Source: Nonomuraea sp. NEAU-A123 (lineage in GTDB: Bacteria; Actinomycetota; Actinomycetes; Streptosporangiales; Streptosporangiaceae). Taken from it: a stretch of DNA of 64,000 bases. The notes under the pieces were generated by a model. That model worked only from the letters and a program-made list of their open reading frames with translations. It had not been told where the DNA came from and did not search any database. Below, in pieces: positions 7,812 to 15,887 of the stretch; the first letter of the stretch is position 1, and each line of letters starts with the position of its first letter. The stretch spans positions 299,599 through 363,598 of the forward strand of contig NZ_JAHFZZ010000011.1 of NCBI RefSeq assembly GCF_018603905.1, in the 5' to 3' direction. A program made the position numbers and the translations under genes.

Positions 7812-9836
7812 ATGACGTATCGGGTCGCGATGGACATTGGCGGCACCTTCACGGATGTGGTCTGCTACGACGAGCGGACCGGCGCGGTAGTCGCGTCGAA
7901 GGCGCCCAGCACGCCCGGGGATCTGGCTGAGGGGGTGTTCGCCGCGCTGGGATCGGTGGTGGCCGACCTCACTGAGATCTCCTTTTTCGTACACGGCACC
8001 ACACAAGGGCTGAACGCGCTGCTGGAACGCAAGGGCGCCAAGGTGCTGCTGCTGGCCGGCCAGGGAGCCGGGCACGCCTACCACATCGCGCGTGGCAACC
8101 GCACGCGCATGTTCGACCTGCGGTATCGCAAGCCGGTGCCGCTGGTGCCGCGCGAGCACATCGTGGAGGTCGGCGGCCGGCTGGACTGGCGGGGCGGTGA
8201 GCTGACCGCGCTGGACGAGCAGGCGGTACGGGGGGCCGCGCGGCGGGCGTTGGCCGAGGGCTTCGACGCGGTGGCGGTGTGCCTGCTGTTCTCCTACGCC
8301 AACCCCGAGCACGAGGTGCGCGCGGCGGAGATCCTCCGCGAGGAGCTGGGTGAACGGGTGCTGGTAGTGCTCAGCCACGAGGCGGCCCGGGAATGGCGGG
8401 AGTACGAGCGGACCTCCAGCGCGGTGCTGGAGGCCTACACCGGTCCGGCGGTGCGCCGGTATCTGGCCGGCATCGAACGACGGTTCGCCGAGCGGGGACT
8501 TGGCGTGCCGGTGCACGTCATGCAGTCTTCCGGTGGGCTGGTCAACGCTTCGCACGCGATGCGCCGGCCGTTGCAGACGCTGCTGTCTGGGCCGGTCGGT
8601 GGCACGATGGGCGGGGTGGCGCTGGCCCGGCTGCTGGGTGGTCGCCGCAATGCGATCTGCGTGGACATGGGCGGCACCTCGTTCGACGTCTCCCTGGTGA
8701 TGGACGGCCGGCCCGACATCACCAGCGAGGCCTCGATCGAGGGTTTCCCGGTGCTGATGCCGCTGGTGAACCTGCACACGATCGGCGCGGGCGGCGGATC
8801 GCTGGCCTATGCCGAGGCGGGGGCGCTGCGGGTAGGCCCGCAGTCAGCCGGCGCGGTGCCCGGCCCGGCCTGCTACGGGCGCGGCGGTACCCAGCCGACG
8901 GTGACCGACGCCAACGTGGTGCTGGGGCGGGTGGATCCGGAGTGGTTCGCCGGCGGGCTGATGAGCCTGGACGTGGAGGCGGCGCACCGGGCCGTGGCCG
9001 CGCTGGCCGGGCAACTGGGGATGGAGCCGGTGCGGCTGGCCGAGGGCATCTGCCAGGTGGCCAATGCCAAGATGGCGCAGGCGATCCGGACGATCACCGT
9101 GGACCACGGGATCGAGCCGCGCGAGTTCGCGCTGCTGGCCTTCGGCGGAGCGGGCGCGATGCACGCGGTGTTCATCGCGCGGGAGCTGGGCATCGGCGAG
9201 GTGGTCGTGCCACGCTTCCCCGGCGCGTTCTCCGCCTGGGGCATGCTGGAGGCCGACGTGCGGCGGGATCTGACCGAGCCGCATTTCCGCGGCCAGGAGT
9301 CGCTGGACGGACCGGCGATGGCGACGGCGCTCGCCGCGCTGGAGGCCTCCGCGCTGGCGGAACTGGCGGCCCAGGGGGTCCCGACGGCACGGCGGCGCGT
9401 GGAGCACGCCGTGGACATGCGGTACGAAGGTCAGGACTACACCCTCACCATCCCACTGGAAGGCGCCGACGAGTCCGCGGCGCCGGACTTTCTGCCGCGC
9501 GTCGCCGCGCGGTTCGCCCAGGCGCACACCGCCCGCTACGGGCATGCCACGCCGGAGGCGCCGGTGGAGGTCGTGATGCTGCGCTCGACGGGGCTGGGCA
9601 CCTTTCCCCGCCTGGCGGCCGCGTCGCCAGAGGTGGAGGAGCGGGCGGCGGTGACGCGGCAGGTCGTTTTCGACGGGGTGACGCACGGGACGCCGGTGGT
9701 ACGCCGGTCGGCGCTGGCCGGCGAGCTGGCGGGCCCGGCGATCGTGGTGGAGGAGACGGCCACCACGGTCATCCCGCCAGGCTGCGTGGCTTCGGTGGAC
9801 GAGTTCGGATTCCTCATCATCAAGGTGGCGCCATGA
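7812..9836 (+). CDS. hyuA: Hydantoinase/oxoprolinase A subunit (HyuA)
   Basis: A 674-residue ATP-dependent amidase subunit. The N-terminal actin-like fold shows the phosphate loop MDIGGTFTDVVCYD, the family motif FFVHGTTQGLNALLER, and the second ATPase motif ICVDMGGTSFDVSLVMDG at about residue 285. The length matches HyuA (N-methylhydantoinase, 5-oxoprolinase and acetone carboxylase beta relatives). It forms a complex with the HyuB subunit encoded immediately downstream, overlapping by four bases (ATGA). These enzymes open cyclic amides such as hydantoins or 5-oxoproline with ATP hydrolysis. The third acetone-carboxylase subunit is absent, which favours hydantoin or oxoproline hydrolysis. Substrate undetermined. 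Confidence 0.9.
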   Translation: MTYRVAMDIGGTFTDVVCYDERTGAVVASKAPSTPGDLAEGVFAALGSVVADLTEISFFVHGTTQGLNALLERKGAKVLLLAGQGAGHAYHIARGNRTRMFDLRYRKPVPLVPREHIVEVGGRLDWRGGELTALDEQAVRGAARRALAEGFDAVAVCLLFSYANPEHEVRAAEILREELGERVLVVLSHEAAREWREYERTSSAVLEAYTGPAVRRYLAGIERRFAERGLGVPVHVMQSSGGLVNASHAMRRPLQTLLSGPVGGTMGGVALARLLGGRRNAICVDMGGTSFDVSLVMDGRPDITSEASIEGFPVLMPLVNLHTIGAGGGSLAYAEAGALRVGPQSAGAVPGPACYGRGGTQPTVTDANVVLGRVDPEWFAGGLMSLDVEAAHRAVAALAGQLGMEPVRLAEGICQVANAKMAQAIRTITVDHGIEPREFALLAFGGAGAMHAVFIARELGIGEVVVPRFPGAFSAWGMLEADVRRDLTEPHFRGQESLDGPAMATALAALEASALAELAAQGVPTARRRVEHAVDMRYEGQDYTLTIPLEGADESAAPDFLPRVAARFAQAHTARYGHATPEAPVEVVMLRSTGLGTFPRLAAASPEVEERAAVTRQVVFDGVTHGTPVVRRSALAGELAGPAIVVEETATTVIPPGCVASVDEFGFLIIKVAP

Positions 9837-11407
9837 TCGACCCGGTCACGACAGAGATCATTCGCTGCGCGTTGCTGCAGGCGGCCGAGGACATGAACGC
9901 GACGTTGATCCGCTCGTCGTACACGCCGGTGATCTACGAGGCCAAGGACTGCGCGGTGGCGTTGCTGGACCGCGACCACAACGTGCTGGGCCAGTCGTCG
10001 GGGTTGCCGATCTTCCTGGGCAACCTGGAGGTGTGCACGCGCGAGACGGAGGCGCTGTACGGCAGGCAGGTGTGGCAGGAAGGAGACGTGTGGGTGCTCA
10101 ACGACTCCTATATCGGCGGCACCCATCTCAACGACGTCACGGTGTACGGGCCGATCTTCGTTGACGGCGCGTTGGCGGGTTTCGCGGCGTCGCGGGCGCA
10201 CTGGCTGGATGTGGGGTCGAAGGATCCGGGCGGGTCGATGGACTCCACCTCCATCTTCCAGGAGGGGCTCAGGCTGGGTCCGGTGAAGATCTACGCCGGT
10301 GGCCGGCCGTGCCGTGACCTGCACGAGGTGATCGCGCGTAACACGCGTTTCCCGCACGCCACGCTGGGCGACATGCGGGCGCAGGTGGCGTGCGCGATGA
10401 CCGGGCAGCGGCGGCTGGCCGAGATCGTGTTGCGCTGGGGGCTGGAGACGGTCATGGCGGCGCGGGATGAGATCTTCGTGCAGACCGAGCGGCTGGAGCG
10501 GGAGGCCATCACCGCCATTCCCGACGGCGTCTACAGCGCCGGAGGATTCCTCGACAACGACGGCATTTCGCTGGATGTGCCGCTGCCGGTGAACGTCACG
10601 GTGACCGTCGCCGGGTCGGATATGTCGGTTGATCTGAGCGACTGTGCTGATCAGGCGGAGGGGCCGGTCAACTGCGGCGCTGCGCAGGCGGTGGCGGCCG
10701 CCCGCGTGGCCTTCAAGCTGCTGGTCTCCGGCGAGGTGCCGCTGAACGGCGGCTCCTTCCGTCCGCTGCGGGTGATCACCCGGCCGGGGTCGATGCTGGC
10801 CGCCCGGTCCCCGGCCGCCTGCCAGTACTACTACTCCCATCTGGGGCTGCTGATCGATCTGGTGGTCAAGGCCCTGGCCGGGGTGCTGCCGGGCAAGGCG
10901 GCCGCCGCCTCGTACGGCGACTCGATGATCGTGCAGTTCTCCGGCACCGACCCGCGTACCGGCAAGCTGTACGTCTCCCAGGAGGCCACCGTCGGTGGGT
11001 GGGGTGCCTGGGACGGTGGCGACGGCGAGAGCGCGCTGATCAACAGCGTCAACGGCGACCTGCGTGACATGCCGATCGAGGTGCTGGAGACGCTCTTCCC
11101 GGTGCGGGTGCACCGGTATGAGCTCCGCCCCGGCTCCGGCGGCGCCGGTCGCTGGCGTGGCGGCGACGGGGTGGTGCGCGAGTACGAGTTCCTCGGCCCG
11201 ACCTCGCTGTCGTTGTGGTTCGAACGCTCGGTCACTCCGGCGTGGGGGCTGGCCGGTGGCCACGCGGGTGTGCCGCCACGGGTGACGTTGAACCCGGGTA
11301 CGGCGGGCGAGCGGGAGGTACTGAAGGTCAACGCCCTGCCGGTGCGGGCCGGTGACGTGCTGCGGTGCGAGTCCGGGGGTGGCGGCGGGTACGGCATGCC
11401 TGGTTGA
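9833..11407 (+). CDS. hyuB: Hydantoinase/oxoprolinase B subunit (HyuB)
   Basis: A 524-residue protein starting MIDPVTTEIIRCALLQAAEDMNATLIRSSYTPVI, the HyuB signature, with DVWVLNDSYIGGTHLNDVTVYGPIF (about residues 85-109) and the C-terminal glycine-rich SGGGGGYGMPG. It is the partner of HyuA and translationally coupled to it. Together they form a cytoplasmic ATP-dependent cyclic amide hydrolase. No racemase or carbamoylase is adjacent, so this looks like a self-contained detoxification or nitrogen-scavenging pair. Confidence 0.9.
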   Translation: MIDPVTTEIIRCALLQAAEDMNATLIRSSYTPVIYEAKDCAVALLDRDHNVLGQSSGLPIFLGNLEVCTRETEALYGRQVWQEGDVWVLNDSYIGGTHLNDVTVYGPIFVDGALAGFAASRAHWLDVGSKDPGGSMDSTSIFQEGLRLGPVKIYAGGRPCRDLHEVIARNTRFPHATLGDMRAQVACAMTGQRRLAEIVLRWGLETVMAARDEIFVQTERLEREAITAIPDGVYSAGGFLDNDGISLDVPLPVNVTVTVAGSDMSVDLSDCADQAEGPVNCGAAQAVAAARVAFKLLVSGEVPLNGGSFRPLRVITRPGSMLAARSPAACQYYYSHLGLLIDLVVKALAGVLPGKAAAASYGDSMIVQFSGTDPRTGKLYVSQEATVGGWGAWDGGDGESALINSVNGDLRDMPIEVLETLFPVRVHRYELRPGSGGAGRWRGGDGVVREYEFLGPTSLSLWFERSVTPAWGLAGGHAGVPPRVTLNPGTAGEREVLKVNALPVRAGDVLRCESGGGGGYGMPG

Positions 11408-11499
11408 GTCCGGTCTCCGGGGCGCGGGACGGCCGCTTGATCAGGCGTGGGCGGCTCAGTGCCGCGCACCATAGGACCGCCCCCTTCCTGTTCGGCTGT

Positions 11500-11523
11500 G
11501 CACCGCGCATCGACGCGCGGTGC
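11500..11523 (+). terminator. Hairpin terminator candidate after hyuB
   Basis: Perfect 9-bp stem GCACCGCGC / GCGCGGTGC with a 6-base loop, 93 bases after the hyuB stop. No T tract. Probable transcription end of the hyuAB operon. Confidence 0.45.
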
Positions 11524-11619
11524 TGCCTGTGCACCACGCACTGGCCGTCAGTGTATGAGCAGATCAGAGGGTGTTTTCGCGGCAGTCCGCATCGCCTCGC
11601 CTACGGCAAGGGCGCCGGA

Positions 11620-11663
11620 AGCCGCGCGGGCCCGGGGTATCGACCGAGCCCGGCGGTAGGGGA
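11620..11663. repeat. 44-bp direct repeat, copy 1
   Basis: Begins AGCCGCGCGGGCCC and ends GGCGGTAGGGGA; identical over 44 bases to 12538-12581 in the same orientation. The two copies flank the GtrA gene. The unit has internal dyad symmetry around GGTATCGACC (CGGGC... /...GCCCG), so it may be a REP-like mobile or terminator element. Confidence 0.85.
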
Positions 11664-11832
11664 TGCAGGGTTCGCGCTTGCGTGAGCATTCACTGCTGCG
11701 GAAACACCCGAAATCCGGGATTGATGCGCACCGGGTTTTCGGGTTCTGGATACGTAGCGTCACGGTCCCTCAGCAGCCTCACCATCTGGCCATGAGTGTG
11801 TGTGGCTGGTGAGAAGATCGGGGGTGCTCCGA

Positions 11833-12369
11833 ATGGCAAACGCAGTACTCGCGAGATTACCGGAACCGCTGCACGCGCTTGCGCTGAAGCACCGTGAACT
11901 GCTGAAGTTCGCGGTGGTGGGTGGAACAACGTTCTTAGTGGACAACACGGTGTTCTATGGGCTGAAGCTGACCATTTTGGAACCGAAGCCGGTGACCGCG
12001 AAGGTCATCGCGGTGCTCGTGGCGACGATCGTGTCCTACGTGTTGAATCGCGAATGGTCGTTCCGGACCAGGGGCGGCCGCGAGCGCCGTCACGAGGCGG
12101 CGCTGTTCTTCCTGGTCAGTGGCGTCGGTCTGGTGCTCAGCTCCGCGCCGCTATGGATCTCCCGGTACGCATTCCGCCTGGAGATCCCGGACGTGAGCCT
12201 GGTGGCCCAGGAGATCGCCGATTTCGTGAGCGCGCAGATCATCGGCACGCTGATCGCCATGGTCTTCCGCTTCTGGGCGCTCCGGAAGTGGGTCTTTCCC
12301 GATGAGAAGGCCCAGTCCGGCCGTGTGCGGCTGGCTCCCACTCCCGATCCCGCGGACGAGGCGGCTTGA
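11833..12369 (+). CDS. GtrA-family membrane protein
   Basis: A 178-residue protein with four predicted transmembrane helices and the GtrA core: LLKFAVVGGTTFLVDNTVFYGL at the first helix, then ATIVSYVLNREWSFRTRGG, typical of PF04138. GtrA proteins are thought to help flip polyprenyl-linked sugars for cell-wall or polysaccharide glycosylation. The ATG at 11833 follows GGGG 7-10 bases upstream; in-frame alternatives exist at GTG 11824. It carries a rare TTA leucine codon at residue 35. No glycosyltransferase is adjacent, so its lipid-sugar partner is elsewhere. It sits between two identical 44-bp repeats. Confidence 0.88.
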   Translation: MANAVLARLPEPLHALALKHRELLKFAVVGGTTFLVDNTVFYGLKLTILEPKPVTAKVIAVLVATIVSYVLNREWSFRTRGGRERRHEAALFFLVSGVGLVLSSAPLWISRYAFRLEIPDVSLVAQEIADFVSAQIIGTLIAMVFRFWALRKWVFPDEKAQSGRVRLAPTPDPADEAA

Positions 12370-12537
12370 TGGCAGCGAATCCGCCCACTCTGGCTTGCTG
12401 ACGCCTCCGGCCGTTCGCCAAGCGCCTCGCCCTGTCCTGCCGTATCCGGAGCGTACGGATCTACGGCATGTCCCACTCCACGGCTCGCAAAAGTCCCGTA
12501 AGTCCGACATCGCGGAACGTTATCAAAGCTCATGATC

Positions 12538-12581
12538 AGCCGCGCGGGCCCGGGGTATCGACCGAGCCCGGCGGTAGGGGA
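12538..12581. repeat. 44-bp direct repeat, copy 2
   Basis: Same 44 bases as 11620-11663, same strand, 918 bp downstream. It ends 5 bases before the stop codon of the convergent ABC exporter gene, so it occupies the intergenic end-to-end junction between the GtrA and ABC genes. Confidence 0.85.
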
Positions 12582-12586
12582 GGCGG

Positions 12587-14449
12587 CTATTGGTATGCGC
12601 TGGCTTGGAGGGTGTAGAGGTCGGCGTACAGGCCGTCCAAGGACATGAGGGTGGCGTGGTTGCCCTGCTCTGTCACCTTGCCGTGCTCCAGGACGTAGAT
12701 GCGGTCGGCGTAGCGGACGCTGGCCAGCCGGTGGGTGATCAGCAGGACCGTGCGTCCGTCGGAGTGGCCGCGGATGCGTTCGAACAGGGCGTGTTCGGCG
12801 CGGGCGTCGAGGGCGGCCGTGGGTTCGTCGCAGATGAGCAGGGCCGCGTCGCGGTGGAAGCCACGGGCGACCGCGATGCGCTGCCACTGGCCGCCCGACA
12901 GCTCGTGGCCGTCCTTGAAGCGCCGGTCGAGCAGGGTGCGGTAGCCGAGCGGGAGGTCGGCGACGACCTCGTCGGCACCGGCCACCTCGGCGGCCGAGTG
13001 CAGGGCGGCATCGCCTTTGTCGGTGCCCATGGTGATGTTGTAGCGGGCGGTGAGCGGCCAGCGGGTGTGGTCCTGCGCGATGACCGCGGTGCGCAGGCGG
13101 AGGTCATCGGGGCTGACCTCTTTGAGGTTGGTCTCGTCCCAGGAGACGGTGCCGCTGTCGGGCTCGTACAGGCCGGCCAGGATCTTGGCGAGGGTGGTCT
13201 TGCCCGAGCCGTTCTCGCCGACGAAGGCGACGATCTCCCCGCGTTTGATCTCGATGGACACGTCGCAGAGGGCGGGCTCGTCGGCGCCCGGGTAGGTGAA
13301 GGTCACGGCGTCGGCGATGATGCGTTGGAAGGCTTCGGGGGCCGTGAGCGGGCGGGGGCCGGGGAGGCGGCGTTCGGCGTCGGCACAGAACTCCAGGAAG
13401 TCGGTGAAGTAGAGGCCCTGCTCGTAGAGGCGGTTGGTGGCGTACATCAGGTTGCTCAGGGACTGCTGGGCGGATCTGATCGCCAGGACGGCGGTGCCCG
13501 CCACGGCGAGCGGGATCGCGGCGATGGCCAGCAGGATGCCGAGCGCGACATAGACCAGGCCGGTGCCCAGGCCGCCGAAGGACTCGCCCACGAGCCGCGC
13601 CACCGTCTCCCGTCTTGCCAGCCGCAGCAGGACGTCCTGCTCGGCCTTGGCCACCGCGTCGTACATGCGCAGCAGGAAGCCGCGCATCGTGAACGAGCGG
13701 ACCTCCGCGGCGGACTCGCGATCGGCCAGCAGCTCGGCGATGATCCACTTACGGCGGCGGGCCGGGATGAGCGCGTGCATCGTCATGTAGCGCATCCGCG
13801 CGCTACGGATCGCGGCCCAGGCGTCGGGCAGCACGGCCAGCAGGAGCAGCGGCAGCAGCACCGGGTGGAGTACGCCGAGGACGCCGGCCACGGCCGTGAT
13901 GCCGACCGCGGCGGTCACCACGTCGATGGCCGAGGTCACCACCGAGTCGGCCACCGCCACGCCCCGCATGTTGGCGCGTTCGAGGGAGTCGTGGAAGTCG
14001 GGGTCGTCGTAGGCGACCAGGTCGACGCGGCTGGTCAGGCCGTAGAGCCGCTCCTCGGTGAGCCGGGAGATCTGGGGGGTGAGGCGGGATTGCGCCCAGC
14101 CGGCGCCTGCCTGCATGGCGGTGCGCAGCGCGGCGGCGGTGGCGACCAGGGCGAGGCTGGGCAGCGCGGCCGTCACGCGGTCGGGTGTGGGCCCCTGGCT
14201 GAACAGGGCGGCGAGCACGCCGGTGGTGGCCAGCAGCCCGAACGCGGTGAACACCCCGCCGAGCAGGTTGAGCGAGATGGTGGCCAGGGCGTCGCGCGGG
14301 CTGGCTCCCCACGCCATGCGCATCGCCTGGCGCACGAGCGAGGGCAGTCGGCGGGCGATGGTCAGGAAGCTGACCTCCGCCATCTTGTCGGTGTGGGCAT
14401 GCCAGTCGGCGACGGAGATCTCGCCGAGTTCGAGAGGCTCATCAGACAT
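12587..14449 (-). CDS. ABC transporter, fused membrane and ATPase domains (exporter)
   Basis: A 620-residue half-transporter. The first ~340 residues form the transmembrane domain with six hydrophobic helices. The C-terminal nucleotide-binding domain (about 365-610) has Walker A GENGSGKTTLAKILAGL, signature HELSGGQWQRIAVARGF, Walker B ALLICDEPTAALDA and the H-loop LITHRLASV. Probably a homodimeric exporter of a peptide, lipid or drug; the LSGGQ-W-Q variant resembles bacteriocin/lantibiotic-type exporters of actinomycetes but no precursor peptide is adjacent. The ATG at 14449 is preferred; an in-frame GTG lies two codons upstream. The start overlaps the 3' end of the small membrane-protein gene by 8 bases. 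Confidence 0.88.
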   Translation of the reverse strand: MSDEPLELGEISVADWHAHTDKMAEVSFLTIARRLPSLVRQAMRMAWGASPRDALATISLNLLGGVFTAFGLLATTGVLAALFSQGPTPDRVTAALPSLALVATAAALRTAMQAGAGWAQSRLTPQISRLTEERLYGLTSRVDLVAYDDPDFHDSLERANMRGVAVADSVVTSAIDVVTAAVGITAVAGVLGVLHPVLLPLLLLAVLPDAWAAIRSARMRYMTMHALIPARRRKWIIAELLADRESAAEVRSFTMRGFLLRMYDAVAKAEQDVLLRLARRETVARLVGESFGGLGTGLVYVALGILLAIAAIPLAVAGTAVLAIRSAQQSLSNLMYATNRLYEQGLYFTDFLEFCADAERRLPGPRPLTAPEAFQRIIADAVTFTYPGADEPALCDVSIEIKRGEIVAFVGENGSGKTTLAKILAGLYEPDSGTVSWDETNLKEVSPDDLRLRTAVIAQDHTRWPLTARYNITMGTDKGDAALHSAAEVAGADEVVADLPLGYRTLLDRRFKDGHELSGGQWQRIAVARGFHRDAALLICDEPTAALDARAEHALFERIRGHSDGRTVLLITHRLASVRYADRIYVLEHGKVTEQGNHATLMSLDGLYADLYTLQASAYQ

Positions 14450-14819
14450 ACGCACAGTGTGCGCTCGGACACTGACAGTTTCCGTGCGCGAGGCGGCCTG
14501 GGGGAATCGGCGCAGTAGCAGGACTCCTAGTGGGGTGGTGGTTCCTCCGCCGGCGGCGACGGCTGCGGGCCGTGCCGACCACGAAGGCGAACATCAGCGA
14601 CGAGGTGACGGTGACGATCACGCCGCGGACCCAGACCGTGTCGTTCACCATCCCGGGGTCGTCGCGCAGCAGGTAGGCGGCCACGAGGGTGAGCACGCTG
14701 AGGACGAAATAGCAGCCGACGAGGACCTTCATGCCGCGGAACGCCGTCAGGCTGCGCGGATGGTTCAGGTCCTCATCGGCTGTCGCGCGCGAAGGCGGGG
14801 AGTTCGTGGGATGGCGCAT
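14442..14819 (-). CDS. Small membrane protein, probably truncated at its C-terminus
   Basis: A 125-residue protein with two clear membrane segments (GMKVLVGCYFVLSVLTLVAA and VIVTVTSSLMFAFVVGTA). After the second helix the reading frame turns into an abnormal low-complexity tail (RSRRRRRRNHHPTRSP, then Pro- and Cys-rich residues). Actinomycete proteins with this N-terminus usually continue with two further hydrophobic helices, so I infer a frameshift or deletion around 14560. It overlaps the downstream ABC exporter by 8 bases and may still be translated as its coupling leader. Start at 14819 chosen from MRHPTNSPPSR; longer starts are possible. Function unknown. Confidence 0.5.
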   Translation of the reverse strand: MRHPTNSPPSRATADEDLNHPRSLTAFRGMKVLVGCYFVLSVLTLVAAYLLRDDPGMVNDTVWVRGVIVTVTSSLMFAFVVGTARSRRRRRRNHHPTRSPATAPIPPGRLAHGNCQCPSAHCAYV

Positions 14820-14891
14820 GCCTTCAGCGTCGCAACGCCCCGCCCGCCCGCGCATCGGCCGTTCTCATGACTCGACGGCTGAACCGCCCGA

Positions 14892-15887
14892 TCAGCCGGA
14901 CGGCTGAGCCGATCCACCGATCGGCTGAGGGCTGCCCGTCTCCGCCTCGGTGAAGACGTAGACGTAGGGGTGGTGCGGCCGTACCGATCCGTCGGCGGCG
15001 GCTCGGGCCAGGGCGAGCGCGCCATCGGCCGAGGTCCCTCGCGGTGGCCTGAAGCGAGCGTCGGGGAGCAGGGTCCGGACCGTGTTCTGGAAGGGCTCCA
15101 TCAGCAGGTCCGCGGCGTCGAAGAGGCGGCCGCCCCAGGAGAAGACCGGTTCGAGTCCGGACGCGGCGGCCACCGCGGTCTGGCCGAGCTGCCGGCCGGC
15201 CTCGGTCCAGATCTGCCGGGCCACCGGGTCCCCGTCGCGTGCCGCCTCGCCGACGTACGGCGCGAACGAGGCGAAGTGGTGGGCCGCCGACCCCGAGGCG
15301 TAGACCAGCGCCACCAGCTCCGAGGGGTGCCCGAAGCGGGCCGTCAGGTGCTTGAGAAGAGCGGCCGATCCGCCGACCCGGCCGTCATGCGCGCGCAGCG
15401 CCGCGTGCAGGCCCCGCATTCCGATCCAGGCGCCGCCGCCGTGGTCGCCGAGCAGGTATCCCCACCCGTCGGACTGGTTCCAGACGCCGGCCAGGTCGGT
15501 GCCGAGGGTGATGACGCCCGTGCCCGCGGCGACGACGACTCCGGGCTGGAAGCCGAGCGCGCCGACGTGCGTGGTCACCATGTCGCCGGTGACCACGAGC
15601 GCGCCCAGGCCGAACCGATCGCGCAGCGCGTGCCAGAGCGTGCTCGGGTCCCGGACCAGGCCGGGCAGCCCGGTCGTGCCGATCGCCATGCCGGCGAACC
15701 GGTCGATCTCCAGGTCGCGTACGGCCTCCTCGATGACCCGGGTGATCCGTATCGCGAGCCGATCGAGGTCGACCCTGCCCTCCTCACGCGGTACCGGAGA
15801 CGCGTCGTCCCCGGCCGCGCTCGACCCGCCGGCCTCGATCCGTACCCTGATCCCGCCACCGCCGACGTCGACGCCCGCGAAGCTCAT
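14892..15887 (-). CDS. BadF/BadG-type kinase, probable N-acetylglucosamine kinase
   Basis: A 331-residue sugar kinase of the BadF/BadG/BcrA/BcrD ATPase (GlcNAc kinase, NAGK) family. It starts with the phosphate-binding loop FAGVDVGGGGIRVRI, has a central VVVAAGTGVITLGTDLAGVWNQSDGWGYLLGDHGGGAWIG (ATP and sugar binding, about residues 113-153) and a third glycine-rich motif VFSWGGRLFDA. It starts directly at the MurQ stop with no gap, so it is co-expressed. Expected role: ATP-dependent phosphorylation of GlcNAc (or MurNAc) released by the GH89 enzyme, feeding amino-sugar metabolism. The last codons contain an AGCCGATC/GATCGGCT hairpin (14907-14926) that may act as the operon terminator. Confidence 0.82.
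   Translation of the reverse strand: MSFAGVDVGGGGIRVRIEAGGSSAAGDDASPVPREEGRVDLDRLAIRITRVIEEAVRDLEIDRFAGMAIGTTGLPGLVRDPSTLWHALRDRFGLGALVVTGDMVTTHVGALGFQPGVVVAAGTGVITLGTDLAGVWNQSDGWGYLLGDHGGGAWIGMRGLHAALRAHDGRVGGSAALLKHLTARFGHPSELVALVYASGSAAHHFASFAPYVGEAARDGDPVARQIWTEAGRQLGQTAVAAASGLEPVFSWGGRLFDAADLLMEPFQNTVRTLLPDARFRPPRGTSADGALALARAAADGSVRPHHPYVYVFTEAETGSPQPIGGSAQPSG
14907..14926 (-). terminator. Hairpin overlapping the 3' end of the kinase gene
   Basis: Perfect 8-bp stem AGCCGATC / GATCGGCT with a 4-base loop, inside the last dozen codons of the kinase gene and just before its stop. A terminator or mRNA-stabilising hairpin at the end of the GH89-murQ-kinase operon is plausible, but coding sequence could give this by chance. 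Confidence 0.35.

Larger units (their letters stand above)
11408..11832. other. Intergenic region with hairpins and repeat copy 1
   Basis: 425 bases with no convincing gene. It holds a terminator-like hairpin (11500-11523), copy 1 of a 44-bp direct repeat (11620-11663), and an imperfect inverted repeat with arms ACCCGAAATCCGG and CCGGGTTTTCGGGT (11706-11744) shortly before the GtrA gene. Short frames here lack ribosome-binding sites and family features. Confidence 0.6.

Noticed and set aside
12441..12469. Imperfect hairpin (GCCGTA...TACGGC) between the GtrA and ABC genes
   Set aside because: Short and interrupted stem with no T tract; not strong enough to list as a terminator.
11620..12581. 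The 44-bp repeats as phage or integrative-element attachment sites
   Set aside because: No integrase, tRNA or element genes lie nearby and the enclosed segment holds a single GtrA gene.
12590..14518. A 642-codon plus-strand frame opposite the ABC exporter
   Set aside because: Composition is typical of an antisense shadow; the minus strand shows all ABC ATPase motifs.
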